Origin: Flavobacterium sp. ASV13
Lineage (GTDB): Bacteria; Bacteroidota; Bacteroidia; Flavobacteriales; Flavobacteriaceae
DNA length: 64,000 nucleotides
Reading direction: 5' to 3'
Assembly (NCBI RefSeq): GCF_000745775.1
Contig: NZ_JQJY01000005.1
Coordinates: 310,001 to 374,000 of the forward strand
Every line of letters begins with the position of its first letter. Position 1 is the stretch's first letter. Below are positions 8,522 to 16,716 of this stretch, one piece after another. A program made the position numbers and the translations under genes. Below the pieces are notes generated by a model. The model was not told the origin of the DNA. It did not search any database and saw only the letters and a list, made by a program, of their open reading frames with translations.

Positions 8522-9535
8522 ATGGAAATCCAATCCAATTTTTCTTTAAAAAAACACAACACTTTTGGTATTGAAGCCAATGCAAAACAATTCGTTGCCG
8601 TTCATTCTATCGATGAATTAAAAACAATTTTAGAAGAAAACAAAAACGAGAAAAAGTTCATTTTAGGAGGAGGAAGCAATATGCTTTTAACGAAAGATAT
8701 TGAGGCCTTAGTTATTCATATTGATTTAAAAGGAAAAAAAATCACAAAAGAAGACGACGATTTTGTTTGGGTTGAAAGTCAAGCCGGCGAAACCTGGCAC
8801 GATTTCGTTCTTTGGACAATCGAAAACAATTTTGGCGGATTAGAAAACATGTCGTTGATTCCAGGAAATGTTGGTACAACTCCAGTGCAGAATATTGGCG
8901 CATATGGAACCGAAATTAAAGATACTTTTATTTCTTGCGAAGCGATGAATATTGTAACGCAACAAATGAAAACGTTCACAAATGCCGAATGTAATTTTGG
9001 TTATCGCGAAAGTATTTTCAAACACGAAGTAAAAGACCAATATATTATTACTTCGGTTATTTTTAAATTGACGAAACGCAATCATAAAATCAATACTTCT
9101 TACGGAGATATTTTAGCTGAATTGGCTAAAAACAACATTTCTGAACCAACATTAAAAGATGTAAGCAATGCTGTAATTGCTATCAGACAAAGCAAATTGC
9201 CAGATCCGAAAGAATTAGGAAATAGCGGAAGTTTCTTCAAAAATCCGATTTTATTAAAATCTGATTTTGAGAAAATCCATCAAAAATTCCCTGAAATGAA
9301 ATATTATGAAGTTTCAGATACTGAAGTTAAAGTTCCGGCAGGATGGTTGATTGAGCAAGCGGGCTTTAAAGGAAAACGTTTTGGCGACGCCGGAGTTCAT
9401 AAAAATCAAGCTTTGGTTTTAGTGAATTATGGAAATGCAACGGGGCAGGAAATTTTGGCTGTTTCTAAAGAAGTTCAAAAAACAGTTTTTGAAAAATTCG
9501 GAATTCATATTGAAGCCGAAGTCAATGTGATCTAA
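8522..9535 (+). CDS. murB: UDP-N-acetylenolpyruvoylglucosamine reductase
   Basis: Flavoenzyme that reduces UDP-GlcNAc-enolpyruvate to UDP-MurNAc in cytoplasmic peptidoglycan precursor synthesis. FAD-binding motifs FILGGGSNMLL (about 47-57) and IPGNVGTTPVQNIGAYG are present. YRESIFK and GNSGSFFKNP (catalytic serine) follow, and the C-terminal HIEAEVNVI holds the conserved glutamate. At 337 residues with the YRESIFK insertion it is a type I (E. coli-like) MurB. It is monocistronic or precedes the PaiB-like gene. A short octamer repeat run lies between them. Confidence 0.96.
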   Translation: MEIQSNFSLKKHNTFGIEANAKQFVAVHSIDELKTILEENKNEKKFILGGGSNMLLTKDIEALVIHIDLKGKKITKEDDDFVWVESQAGETWHDFVLWTIENNFGGLENMSLIPGNVGTTPVQNIGAYGTEIKDTFISCEAMNIVTQQMKTFTNAECNFGYRESIFKHEVKDQYIITSVIFKLTKRNHKINTSYGDILAELAKNNISEPTLKDVSNAVIAIRQSKLPDPKELGNSGSFFKNPILLKSDFEKIHQKFPEMKYYEVSDTEVKVPAGWLIEQAGFKGKRFGDAGVHKNQALVLVNYGNATGQEILAVSKEVQKTVFEKFGIHIEAEVNVI

Positions 9536-9553
9536 AAATTAAGGTTTTCAAAC

Positions 9554-9585
9554 CTTCGAACCTTTGTTTCTTTGAGCCTTTGAAC
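9554..9585. repeat. octamer array, (CTTTGNNN)4
   Basis: Four contiguous 8-bp units of consensus CTTTGNNN start 18 bp after the murB stop and end just before the next ATG. The first unit has CTTCG. The same 8-bp family recurs at 23,364 and 33,063-33,345. Confidence 0.7.
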
Positions 9586-9600
9586 CTAAAAAAGAAAAAA

Positions 9601-10215
9601 ATGTACACTCCAGATTTATACAAAAACGAAAATCCTGAAGAAATCAGAACTTTTTTAAAAGAAAACAGTTTTGGAATCCTAATCAATCAAACTAATGGAA
9701 AATTGTGCGCAACTCATATTCCAATAGAACTTGAAATTAATGCTGACGGAAAAGAAATTTTGCAAGGACATATTTCAAAACTGAATCCGCAAGCAGAAGG
9801 TTTTAAGGAAAACGATCAGGTTTTAGCCGTTTTTACAGGTCCGCATAGTTATATTTCTTCTTCTTGGTATGATCATGAAAATGTACCAACATGGAACTAT
9901 ATAGCCGTACATGTTTATGGAAAAATCAAGATTGTGGATTATGAAACTTCTGTTGAGCAATTAAAAAAATTGGTTGATAAGTACGAAGCAAATTCAGAAA
10001 ATCCTGTTCGTGTTGAAAATTTATCAGAAAAAACAATGCGTGAAGCAAGAGGAATCTTCGGTTTTGAAATCGAAATCAGTGAAATTCAGGCAACTAAAAA
10101 ACTATCTCAAAATCGTGATGATTTTAATTATAAAAACATAATTTCGGAATTAGAAAAAACCGAAAACCCTCAGGCTATTGCTGTTGCAAAAGAAATGTCA
10201 AAATGCCGAAAGTAA
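9601..10215 (+). CDS. FMN-binding negative transcriptional regulator, PaiB-like
   Basis: A 204-residue member of the PaiB/FMN_bind_2 split-barrel family. It starts MYTPDLYKNENPEEI and carries the signature SSWYDHENVPTWNYIAVHVYGKI (about 85-107), both typical. PaiB in Bacillus was described as a repressor of sporulation and protease genes, but the split-barrel fold suggests flavin binding, and the regulatory role outside Bacillus is unproven. The ATG at 9601 is preferred over an upstream TTG that would add a run of lysines. It sits between murB and a GT2 gene with its own promoter. Confidence 0.85.
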   Translation: MYTPDLYKNENPEEIRTFLKENSFGILINQTNGKLCATHIPIELEINADGKEILQGHISKLNPQAEGFKENDQVLAVFTGPHSYISSSWYDHENVPTWNYIAVHVYGKIKIVDYETSVEQLKKLVDKYEANSENPVRVENLSEKTMREARGIFGFEIEISEIQATKKLSQNRDDFNYKNIISELEKTENPQAIAVAKEMSKCRK

Positions 10216-10229
10216 ATTGGTTTTGGACA

Positions 10230-10259
10230 TTGAAAATTAGGAATTCATAAGTACATTTG
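10230..10259 (+). promoter_or_regulatory. promoter of the GT2/sigma operon
   Basis: TTG (10230-10232), 19 bp, then TACATTTG (10252-10259): a near-canonical Bacteroidota promoter, about 40 bp upstream of the GT2 ATG. Confidence 0.7.
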
Positions 10260-10298
10260 CACTCGCAAGATTCAGAAATTAAAAGATATTAAAATCAG

Positions 10299-11405
10299 AT
10301 GCTTACAATTTTATTTTACTTTTTTATTGGTATCGTTGTCGTACAACTTTTTTATTACTTAGGAGTATTTGGAAAGTTTGCTTTCGCTAAACAACAAGAA
10401 ATTACACCCAAAAAACTTCCGGTTTCCGTAATTGTCTGTGCCAAAAATGAAGAAGAAAATGTCAAGAAATTTATACCGCTTTTAGCCGAACAAGATTATC
10501 CGGATTTTGAAATTGTTTTAATTGATGACGCTTCAAGAGATGAAACTTTAGAGGTTTTTGAAGAATTTGAAAAACAGTATTCAAATATTCGTTTAGTGAA
10601 AGTTGAAAATAACGAAGCTTTCTGGGGAAATAAAAAATATGCGCTGACTTTAGGAATCAAAGCTTCGAAAAAAGAATACCTTTTATTTACTGATGCCGAT
10701 TGTTATCCAACTTCTAAAAATTGGATCACTTCAATGACTTCGCATTTTACAATGAACAAAACTATTGTTCTTGGTTATGGAGGTTATGAAAAAATAAATC
10801 GTTCAATATTAAACAAAGTAATTCGTTTTGAAACCATTTTAACTGCCGTACAATATTTTTCATGGGCAAAAATAGGCGTTCCATATATGGGAGTTGGACG
10901 AAATCTTGCTTACAAAAAAGAAGAATTTTTTAATGTAAATGGTTTTATTGATCACATTCAAGTGCGTTCTGGTGATGATGATTTATTCATAAATCAGGCA
11001 GCAAACAAATCAAACACAACAATTTCCTATAATCCTGAAAGTTTTACATATTCAAAACCGAAAGAATCTTATAAAGAGTGGTTCAATCAAAAAAGAAGAC
11101 ACGTTTCGACTGCAGAACATTACAAGTTTTTTGACAAAATGCAATTGGGTATTTTTTATATCTCACAATTATTTTTCTTTATTTTGGTTATCCTTTTATT
11201 GTCTTTCCAATTTCAATGGATTGCAGTGTTGGCAATTTTAGCGACTCGTTATACCGTTGCATGGACCGTAATGGGATTTTCAGCTGGAAAACTAAAAGAA
11301 AAAGACTTGAAAATTTGGTTTCCTGTTGTAGAGATGATGCTTATATTGACACAAATTAATATCTTTATAACTAATATCTTTTCAAAACCGGTACATTGGA
11401 AATAA
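10299..11405 (+). CDS. membrane glycosyltransferase family 2
   Basis: A 368-residue inverting GT-A enzyme anchored by one N-terminal helix (about 3-22) and a C-terminal hydrophobic bundle (about 285-355). Motifs in order are SVIVCAKNEEENVKKF, VLIDDASRDETLEVF, the DxD-type DADCYP, GDDDLFINQAA (catalytic aspartate) and QKRRH, the counterpart of QxxRW. This pattern fits processive or lipid-linked GT2 enzymes such as those making glycolipids. The last codons overlap the sigma-factor gene by 10 bp. Confidence 0.9.
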   Translation: MLTILFYFFIGIVVVQLFYYLGVFGKFAFAKQQEITPKKLPVSVIVCAKNEEENVKKFIPLLAEQDYPDFEIVLIDDASRDETLEVFEEFEKQYSNIRLVKVENNEAFWGNKKYALTLGIKASKKEYLLFTDADCYPTSKNWITSMTSHFTMNKTIVLGYGGYEKINRSILNKVIRFETILTAVQYFSWAKIGVPYMGVGRNLAYKKEEFFNVNGFIDHIQVRSGDDDLFINQAANKSNTTISYNPESFTYSKPKESYKEWFNQKRRHVSTAEHYKFFDKMQLGIFYISQLFFFILVILLLSFQFQWIAVLAILATRYTVAWTVMGFSAGKLKEKDLKIWFPVVEMMLILTQINIFITNIFSKPVHWK

Positions 11406-11947
11406 ATTCTAAAATAGAAAAAGCAAAAAAAGGCGATCAGATCGCCTTTACTTTTTTATTAGATTTTTATTGGAATGAAGTTTACGGCTTCATGCTGAAG
11501 CGCACCGAAAACGAAACAATTGCCGAAGATATCACTATTGAAACTTTCTCAAAAGCTTTCGACAAGATCGCCACATACAACTCCGAATTTAAATTCAATA
11601 CCTGGCTGATTAGCATCGCAAAAAATGTTTATATAGATTTATTGCGTAAAAAGAAAACCAATCTTTTTATCGAAATCACAGATAGCGAAGATCAGCAGGC
11701 ATACAACATTGCCGACCCTACTCCATCTGCAGAAGATGCATTAATTAAAGAGCAAAATCTCTCTCGTTTGCTTTTATGCATCAAAGAATTAAAACCCCAC
11801 TATCAGGAAGTTATTCAACTTCGTTATTTTCAGGAAATGTCCTATCAGGAGATCGCTTCTAAAATTGATGAGCCTTTAAGCAATGTAAAAGTCAAACTTC
11901 TTCGTGCCAAAAAATTATTGGCAGAAATCATTGAACGTAACAGATAA
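11396..11947 (+). CDS. RNA polymerase sigma factor, ECF/sigma-70 family
   Basis: 183 residues with region 2 (IAFTFLLDFYWNEVYGFMLKRT...AEDITIETFSKAF) and region 4 (LKPHYQEVIQLRYFQEMSYQEIASKI, a helix-turn-helix) separated by a short linker. It is a group-4-like sigma factor directing core polymerase to alternative promoters. The start is a TTG inside the last codons of the GT2 gene. The first in-frame ATG would cut into region 2. No anti-sigma gene follows; the next gene encodes a TonB protein. The 10-bp overlap suggests cotranscription with the glycosyltransferase. Confidence 0.88.
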   Translation: MEINSKIEKAKKGDQIAFTFLLDFYWNEVYGFMLKRTENETIAEDITIETFSKAFDKIATYNSEFKFNTWLISIAKNVYIDLLRKKKTNLFIEITDSEDQQAYNIADPTPSAEDALIKEQNLSRLLLCIKELKPHYQEVIQLRYFQEMSYQEIASKIDEPLSNVKVKLLRAKKLLAEIIERNR

Positions 11948-11957
11948 TTTATTATCT

Positions 11958-11998
11958 TTAAGAAAAGATTAAAGTATTGTCATACTTTTTCTTAAAAA
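11958..11998 (+). terminator. hairpin after sigma factor gene
   Basis: Outer arms TAAGAA/TTCTTA and inner arms AAAGTAT/ATACTTT around a 4-nt loop, followed by an A-rich stretch. It begins about 10 bp after the stop. It could act as terminator or attenuator before the TonB gene. Confidence 0.55.
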
Positions 11999-12103
11999 AC
12001 TTATTATCTAACATACTAAAACAACAACTCCTACGTTGTTTGCTAAAACCCAAACCCTATTCGCGTATGATTTAAAGTTACTTAACCTTAAAATCCAAAA
12101 ATC

Positions 12104-12925
12104 ATGTCAAAATCAAGCATCTATGAAAGCAAGTGGACCGATCTTGTTTTCGAAAACAAAAACAAAGAGTATGGAGCGTATCAATTACGCCAAGAAAATT
12201 CTAAAACAACAGTTACTGCCTTATTTATGGCGTTGCTGTTGATAGCCGCCTTAGGAAGCGCATCGATGCTGATTAATAAGTTAAGACCACATGAAGCTGT
12301 TGAACCTATTACTACTCTTCCAGATCCAATTGTTGTAAAAGTAGATCCATTGGTAAAACCTGAAAAACAGGAACCTGTTGCTCCACCTGCACAAAAACAG
12401 GAAGCTACTAAACCAATTACTTCGGAACAGTTAACAAATCCTGTTGTATCTCGTACAGAAGAAGCTGTTCAGGAAATTGCAACAAATGTTGAAAATCATA
12501 CGGTTGTAGACAATGCTACAGGTGGCGATGGAACTGTAACAAATGCATTGCCAGGAAGCGGTGGAGAAGGAAATGTTTCCGATCCAGCTCCGGTTGACAA
12601 TAGCCCTGTAATTGCAGCAGCACTAGACAAAATGCCTAGTTTTCCTGGAGGAATGGACAAGTTTTACAGCTATGTTGGAAATAACTTTAAAAGACCAGAA
12701 TTGGACGCTGAAATGACTCTTAAAGTATATGTTTCTTTTGTAATTGAAAGAGACGGATCAATAACTGACATCATGGTACAAAAAGATCCAGGTTACGGAA
12801 TGGGCAAAGAAGCTATTAGAGTATTAAAATCATTAAAAACAAAATGGGTTCCAGGTGTTTTAAATGGAAAAGCTGTTAGAACAGCATATAATCTTCCTAT
12901 TACAATTAAAACACAACCTGAATAA
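12104..12925 (+). CDS. energy transducer TonB
   Basis: 273 residues: a cytoplasmic N-terminus (KWTDLVFENKNKEYGAYQLR, a Bacteroidota TonB hallmark), one membrane helix (about 39-58), a Pro/Lys/Glu-rich periplasmic spacer (about 68-110) and a C-terminal TonB domain (about 170-270; MTLKVYVSFVIERDGSITD...WVPGVLNGKAVRTAYNLPI). It transmits proton-motive force to outer-membrane receptors, two of which lie in this window (39,296 and 44,639). ExbB/ExbD genes are not adjacent. It may be one of several TonB paralogs. Confidence 0.92.
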   Translation: MSKSSIYESKWTDLVFENKNKEYGAYQLRQENSKTTVTALFMALLLIAALGSASMLINKLRPHEAVEPITTLPDPIVVKVDPLVKPEKQEPVAPPAQKQEATKPITSEQLTNPVVSRTEEAVQEIATNVENHTVVDNATGGDGTVTNALPGSGGEGNVSDPAPVDNSPVIAAALDKMPSFPGGMDKFYSYVGNNFKRPELDAEMTLKVYVSFVIERDGSITDIMVQKDPGYGMGKEAIRVLKSLKTKWVPGVLNGKAVRTAYNLPITIKTQPE

Positions 12926-12944
12926 AATAATAATCGAAAAACAG

Positions 12945-12972
12945 AAAAGCAGAACTTAGGTTCTGCTTTTTT
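12945..12972 (+). terminator. terminator after tonB gene
   Basis: 11-bp arms AAAAGCAGAAC / GTTCTGCTTTT with a 4-nt loop and a T run, 20 bp after the stop. Confidence 0.85.
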
Positions 12973-13041
12973 TATGCTATAAAACTTAACCTCACAAATC
13001 TCATTTATTATTTAAAGACGAACTTATTTTTTAATTTTAAT

Positions 13042-13049
13042 TACTTTTG
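13042..13049 (+). promoter_or_regulatory. -7 element for PH-domain gene
   Basis: TACTTTTG (TAnnTTTG) 49 bp upstream of the ATG. Confidence 0.5.
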
Positions 13050-13098
13050 CTATTCCTTAAAAAGGCAAAACATTTACACTAAAACTAAAAACTAAAAA

Positions 13099-13479
13099 AT
13101 GGGAATATTTTCTGCTCTTATGGGCAATGCAGGTACTGTCAGTCAAGAAGATTTACTTAAAAAATACGGACAACTTTTAACTGATAACGAAGAAATCGAA
13201 ATGGGTTTTAAATTGATTCGTGACACTTTTATTTTCACAAACAAAAGATTAATTCTAGTTGATGTTCAAGGAATTACAGGAAGCAAAACGGAATACAAAT
13301 CAATCGCTTATAAAAGCATTACTCGTTTTAGTGTTGAAACTGCCGGTACTTTTGATTTGGATGCCGAATTGAAAATTTGGGTTTCAAGCGAATTAAACCC
13401 GAGTATTGTAAAACAATTCAATAAATCTGTAAATGTGTATGATGTTCAAAAAGTTTTGGCACACCACGTTTTAGGATAA
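13099..13479 (+). CDS. bacterial PH-domain protein
   Basis: A 126-residue protein of the bPH_1 (formerly DUF1696) family, a pleckstrin-homology-like beta barrel. Typical stretches are DLLKKYGQLLTDNEEIEMGFKLIRDTFIFTNKRLILVD and KSIAYKSITRFSVETAGTFDLDAELKIW. The fold can form ring-like oligomers in crystals, but its biological role is unknown. No signal peptide is present. It is convergent with the M48 gene and shares a bidirectional terminator. Confidence 0.88.
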   Translation: MGIFSALMGNAGTVSQEDLLKKYGQLLTDNEEIEMGFKLIRDTFIFTNKRLILVDVQGITGSKTEYKSIAYKSITRFSVETAGTFDLDAELKIWVSSELNPSIVKQFNKSVNVYDVQKVLAHHVLG

Positions 13480-13490
13480 TCTTTTAAATA

Positions 13491-13525
13491 AAAAAAACGG
13501 CAAATTTAAAATTTGCCGTTTTTTT
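13491..13525. terminator. bidirectional terminator
   Basis: A near-perfect palindrome of about 17-bp arms centred on CGGCAAATTT/AAATTTGCCG, with A and T runs on both sides, between the convergent PH-domain and M48 genes. Confidence 0.88.
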
Positions 13526-13542
13526 TATTTAAATCAGAACAA

Positions 13543-14424
13543 CTATTTCTTTTTAGTTGTTGTCGTTTTCTTTGTTGTAGTTGCTTTTTTTGTTGTAGTA
13601 GTTTTGACAACAGGAGCTGTATTTACAATTTTTTGCTGTACATATGGCTTATATAAACCATCTTTTTCTGCTCTTGCTTTAGCATCATCGGCTCTTTTAG
13701 CAGAATCCGGGTGCGAACTCATCATTCTGTCAAGAAAAGAAGCTTCAGCTCCCTGACTCATTTTAGCCAAAATTCTAAAAGCAGATTCTTCAGCATTTAC
13801 ATTGTAACCATTTTTCTTTAAGAAATTATACGAAAACAAATCGGCTTCAGCTTCTTGTTTTCGGCTGTGTTTACTATCAATCATTGCACTTCCTATTTTC
13901 CCTAACTGACTATCTGTTACAGCACTAATTTTTGTTGATTGTGAAGATGCTCCATCAATTAAAGCTTCTTTTTGATAAGCCGCTCGCATAGCATCTCTCG
14001 TATCATTATTTGCTACGTGACCAATTTCATGACCAATAACCGCCAACAATTCATTATCATCCATAATATCCATTAAACCTGAATATACACGAACACTTCC
14101 GTCAGCAGTTGCAAATGCGTTTACTTCTTTCAATTTATAAACTTTATAATTCAGCGTATACCCTTCACCAGAAGTATATTTTCCAAAAACCCTGTTTAAT
14201 CTTAAAGTATAACCATCGTTTGGTCCTGCAACTTCATTTGTCGAATCTAATTTACGAACAGCTTCTTTCGATAAAGTTGCTGCATCAGCATTAGTCAAGG
14301 TAAAACTAGTGACACCTTTTTGCAGCGCTCCCATTGCTTTATCTCCTAAATTAATTTGCGCATTCATTTTAGTAAATCCCAATGTGGCAAATAAAATTCC
14401 TAAAACTATTAATTTCTTTTTCAT
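13543..14424 (-). CDS. secreted M48 family zinc metalloprotease
   Basis: 293 residues with a signal peptide (cleavage near NAQ at about 23) and an M48 catalytic domain. Zinc ligands are HEIGH (132-136) and the downstream glutamate in EAEAD (191-195). It resembles the LoiP/BepA/YcaL group that degrades or checks outer-membrane proteins in the periplasm. An SSHPDSAKRADDAKARAE element near 240 is typical of these. The last 20 residues are almost pure Thr/Lys in a repeating TTTKK pattern, an unusual low-complexity tail. Confidence 0.9.
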   Translation of the reverse strand: MKKKLIVLGILFATLGFTKMNAQINLGDKAMGALQKGVTSFTLTNADAATLSKEAVRKLDSTNEVAGPNDGYTLRLNRVFGKYTSGEGYTLNYKVYKLKEVNAFATADGSVRVYSGLMDIMDDNELLAVIGHEIGHVANNDTRDAMRAAYQKEALIDGASSQSTKISAVTDSQLGKIGSAMIDSKHSRKQEAEADLFSYNFLKKNGYNVNAEESAFRILAKMSQGAEASFLDRMMSSHPDSAKRADDAKARAEKDGLYKPYVQQKIVNTAPVVKTTTTKKATTTKKTTTTKKK

Positions 14425-14449
14425 GTTTTTATTTATTACAATTTAACAA

Positions 14450-14457
14450 CAAATGTA
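14450..14457 (-). promoter_or_regulatory. -7 element for M48 gene
   Basis: The minus strand reads TACATTTG, 26 bp upstream of the ATG. Confidence 0.5.
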
Positions 14458-14726
14458 CTACATTATATTTCTATTTTTATTTCAAAAAAAGGTATTTTAT
14501 AACAAATAAAGGTATAAAAATTAAAGGATTAAAAGTCAACTATATATCATAATTATTGGGCTTAAGAGGCTAGACAAACAAAAAGAGGAATATTTTGACA
14601 AATGTGGTTCTTAAAAATCGTATTTTTAACATTTAAACTGAATTATATTCAAACAGAACTTCCTACTTCATAAACATCAATCATCAAATAAACCCACAAA
14701 CAAATCCCAAAATAAACTACATTCCT

Positions 14727-14734
14727 TATCTTTG
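14727..14734 (+). promoter_or_regulatory. lipA -7 promoter element
   Basis: TATCTTTG, an exact TAnnTTTG match, 18 bp upstream of the lipA ATG, giving a very short leader. Confidence 0.6.
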
Positions 14735-14752
14735 TATTTTGAATTTTGATAT

Positions 14753-15619
14753 ATGGAAACAGTCATTGAAAATATACCAACTGGAAAACCTAAATGGTTA
14801 AAGGTTAAACTTCCAATTGGACAAAAATATACTGAACTTCGTGGTTTAGTTGATAAATACAGCTTAAACACAATTTGTACTTCTGGAAGCTGCCCAAATA
14901 TGGGGGAATGCTGGGGTGAAGGAACAGCAACTTTTATGATTCTTGGAAACATCTGTACACGTTCTTGCGGTTTTTGCGGTGTAAAAACCGGACGTCCAGA
15001 AACAGTAGATTGGGATGAGCCAGAAAAAGTTGCCCGCTCTATTAAAATCATGAACATCAAACACGCTGTAATTACTAGCGTTGACAGAGATGATTTAAAA
15101 GATGGAGGATCTATAATCTGGATTGAAACTGTAAAAGCAATCCGAAGAATGAACCCAAATACTACACTTGAAACTTTAATTCCGGATTTTCAGGGAATCG
15201 AAAGAAACATAGACCGAATTGTCGAAGCAAATCCTGAAGTAGTTTCTCATAACGTTGAAACGGTTCGCCGATTAACACGAGAAGTTCGAATTCAGGCAAA
15301 ATATGACCGTAGTCTTGAAGTTTTGCGTTACTTAAAAGAAAAAGGAATCAACAGAACTAAATCTGGAATTATGTTAGGTCTTGGTGAAACTGAAGAAGAA
15401 GTTTTTCAGACGATGACTGATTTACGCAATGCAAATGTTGATGTCGTTACTATTGGACAATACCTACAACCAAGTAAAAAACATTTGCCTGTAAAGGAAT
15501 TTATTACTCCTGAACAATTTGCGAGATACGAAAAATTTGGACTTGAATTAGGTTTCCGTCATGTTGAAAGCGGGCCATTGGTTCGTTCTTCATACAAAGC
15601 ACAAAAACATATTTTATAA
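14753..15619 (+). CDS. lipA: lipoyl synthase (radical SAM)
   Basis: Inserts two sulfurs into protein-bound octanoate to make the lipoyl cofactor. Both iron-sulfur sites are visible. The auxiliary cluster cysteines C42, C47 and C53 are in [12 protein letters not shown], and the radical-SAM cluster C68, C72 and C75 is in CTRSCGFC. The C-terminal RSSYKAQ supplies the serine ligand of the auxiliary cluster. At 288 residues it is of normal length. lipB is not next to it. It is followed by an octamer repeat run and gap. Confidence 0.97.
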   Translation: METVIENIPTGKPKWLKVKLPIGQKYTELRGLVDKYSLNTICTSGSCPNMGECWGEGTATFMILGNICTRSCGFCGVKTGRPETVDWDEPEKVARSIKIMNIKHAVITSVDRDDLKDGGSIIWIETVKAIRRMNPNTTLETLIPDFQGIERNIDRIVEANPEVVSHNVETVRRLTREVRIQAKYDRSLEVLRYLKEKGINRTKSGIMLGLGETEEEVFQTMTDLRNANVDVVTIGQYLQPSKKHLPVKEFITPEQFARYEKFGLELGFRHVESGPLVRSSYKAQKHIL

Positions 15620-15622
15620 AAA

Positions 15623-15686
15623 GTTTAACCGTTTAATCGTTTAATTGTAAAACCGATTAAACGGTTAAACGATTAAACAAATAAAC
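15623..15686. repeat. inverted octamer array, GTTTAAYC family
   Basis: Three 8-bp units GTTTAAYC/T (15623-15646) are followed, after about 9 bp, by three inverted units GRTTAAAC (about 15655-15678) and a degenerate fourth. The arms (15623-15645 and 15656-15678) pair over 23 bp with two mismatches. It starts 4 bp after the lipA stop and could act as a terminator-like hairpin. Confidence 0.75.
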
Positions 15687-15692
15687 GAAAAA

Positions 15693-16691
15693 TTGAAAAC
15701 TAGAATTGCTATAAATGGTTTTGGAAGAATCGGCAGAAATTTATTTCGCCTACTTTTAAATCATCCAGAAATTGAAGTTGTTGCCATCAACGATATTGCC
15801 GACAATAAAACGATGGCACATTTAATAAAATACGACAGTATTCATGGTGTTTTGCCTTTTACTGTGAGTCATGATGAAGAATCAATTATTGTTGATAATA
15901 AACATTTTAAGTTTTTTCATGAAAAAAATATTTCTAACTTAGATTGGAAAAGCCACAATATTGATTTTGTAATTGAATCAACCGGAAAATATAAAACGCA
16001 TGAAGAATTAAATGCGCATCTGGAAGCTGGAGCAAAAAAGGTAATTCTTTCAGCTCCGTCAGAAGTTGACACAATAAAAACAGTAGTTTTAGGTGTAAAT
16101 GAAGATATTTTAGAAGGAAATGAGACAATTGTTTCAAATGCAAGCTGCACAACAAATAATGCTGCGCCTATGATTAAAATCATTGACGATCTTTGCGGAA
16201 TTGAACAAGCTTATATTACAACGATACATTCATACACAACTGACCAAAGTCTTCACGACCAGCCACATAAGGATTTACGCAGGGCGCGAGGCGCAAGTCA
16301 GTCGATTGTTCCAACAACTACAGGTGCAGCTAAGGCATTAACAAAAATTTTTCCTAAATTGCATCAAAAAATCGGAGGATGTGGTATTCGTGTTCCAGTT
16401 CCCGATGGTTCATTAACAGATATTACATTCAATGTAAAACGTGCTGTTACTATTGAAGAAATTAATAAAGCATTTGAAATAGCCTCAAAAACAAATTTAA
16501 AAGGAATATTAGATTACACAGAAGATCCGATCGTTTCTGTTGATATAATTGGAAATAGACATTCGTGCTTATTTGATGCTCAACTTACTTCTGTCATTGA
16601 TAAAATGGTAAAAGTAGTGGGCTGGTACGATAACGAAATTGGTTATTCATCAAGATTAATAGATTTGATTTTACTGATAAGAAAAACATAA
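15693..16691 (+). CDS. gap: glyceraldehyde-3-phosphate dehydrogenase, type I
   Basis: 332 residues. The NAD-binding start is IAINGFGRIGRNLFRLL and D34 in AINDIAD favours NAD over NADP. The active site is NASCTTNN with C152, and the partner is H179 in TTIHSYTTDQ. The residue after TTN is N rather than the more common C. It functions in glycolysis or gluconeogenesis. The only usable start is a TTG (15693), since no in-frame ATG precedes GFGRIG. It is followed 25 bp later by the histidine kinase gene in the same direction. Flavobacteria often carry a second gap gene. Confidence 0.95.
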   Translation: MKTRIAINGFGRIGRNLFRLLLNHPEIEVVAINDIADNKTMAHLIKYDSIHGVLPFTVSHDEESIIVDNKHFKFFHEKNISNLDWKSHNIDFVIESTGKYKTHEELNAHLEAGAKKVILSAPSEVDTIKTVVLGVNEDILEGNETIVSNASCTTNNAAPMIKIIDDLCGIEQAYITTIHSYTTDQSLHDQPHKDLRRARGASQSIVPTTTGAAKALTKIFPKLHQKIGGCGIRVPVPDGSLTDITFNVKRAVTIEEINKAFEIASKTNLKGILDYTEDPIVSVDIIGNRHSCLFDAQLTSVIDKMVKVVGWYDNEIGYSSRLIDLILLIRKT

Positions 16692-16716
16692 ATTCATTGT
16701 AAAAGCATTGCCATAC

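Larger units (their letters stand above)
14425..14752. other. intergenic region, divergent M48/lipA
   Basis: 328 bp without a gene, very AT-rich. Apart from the two promoter elements listed separately I see no hairpin with a U-tract, no small frame with a sensible start, and no repeat. Confidence 0.5.

Noticed and set aside
12036..12242. Plus-strand frame overlapping the tonB start in another frame
   Set aside because: Shadow of the TonB gene, whose N-terminal motif and membrane helix are clear.
14677..15064. Antisense frames over lipA
   Set aside because: They mirror a strongly conserved lipA sequence and have no start signals or homology.
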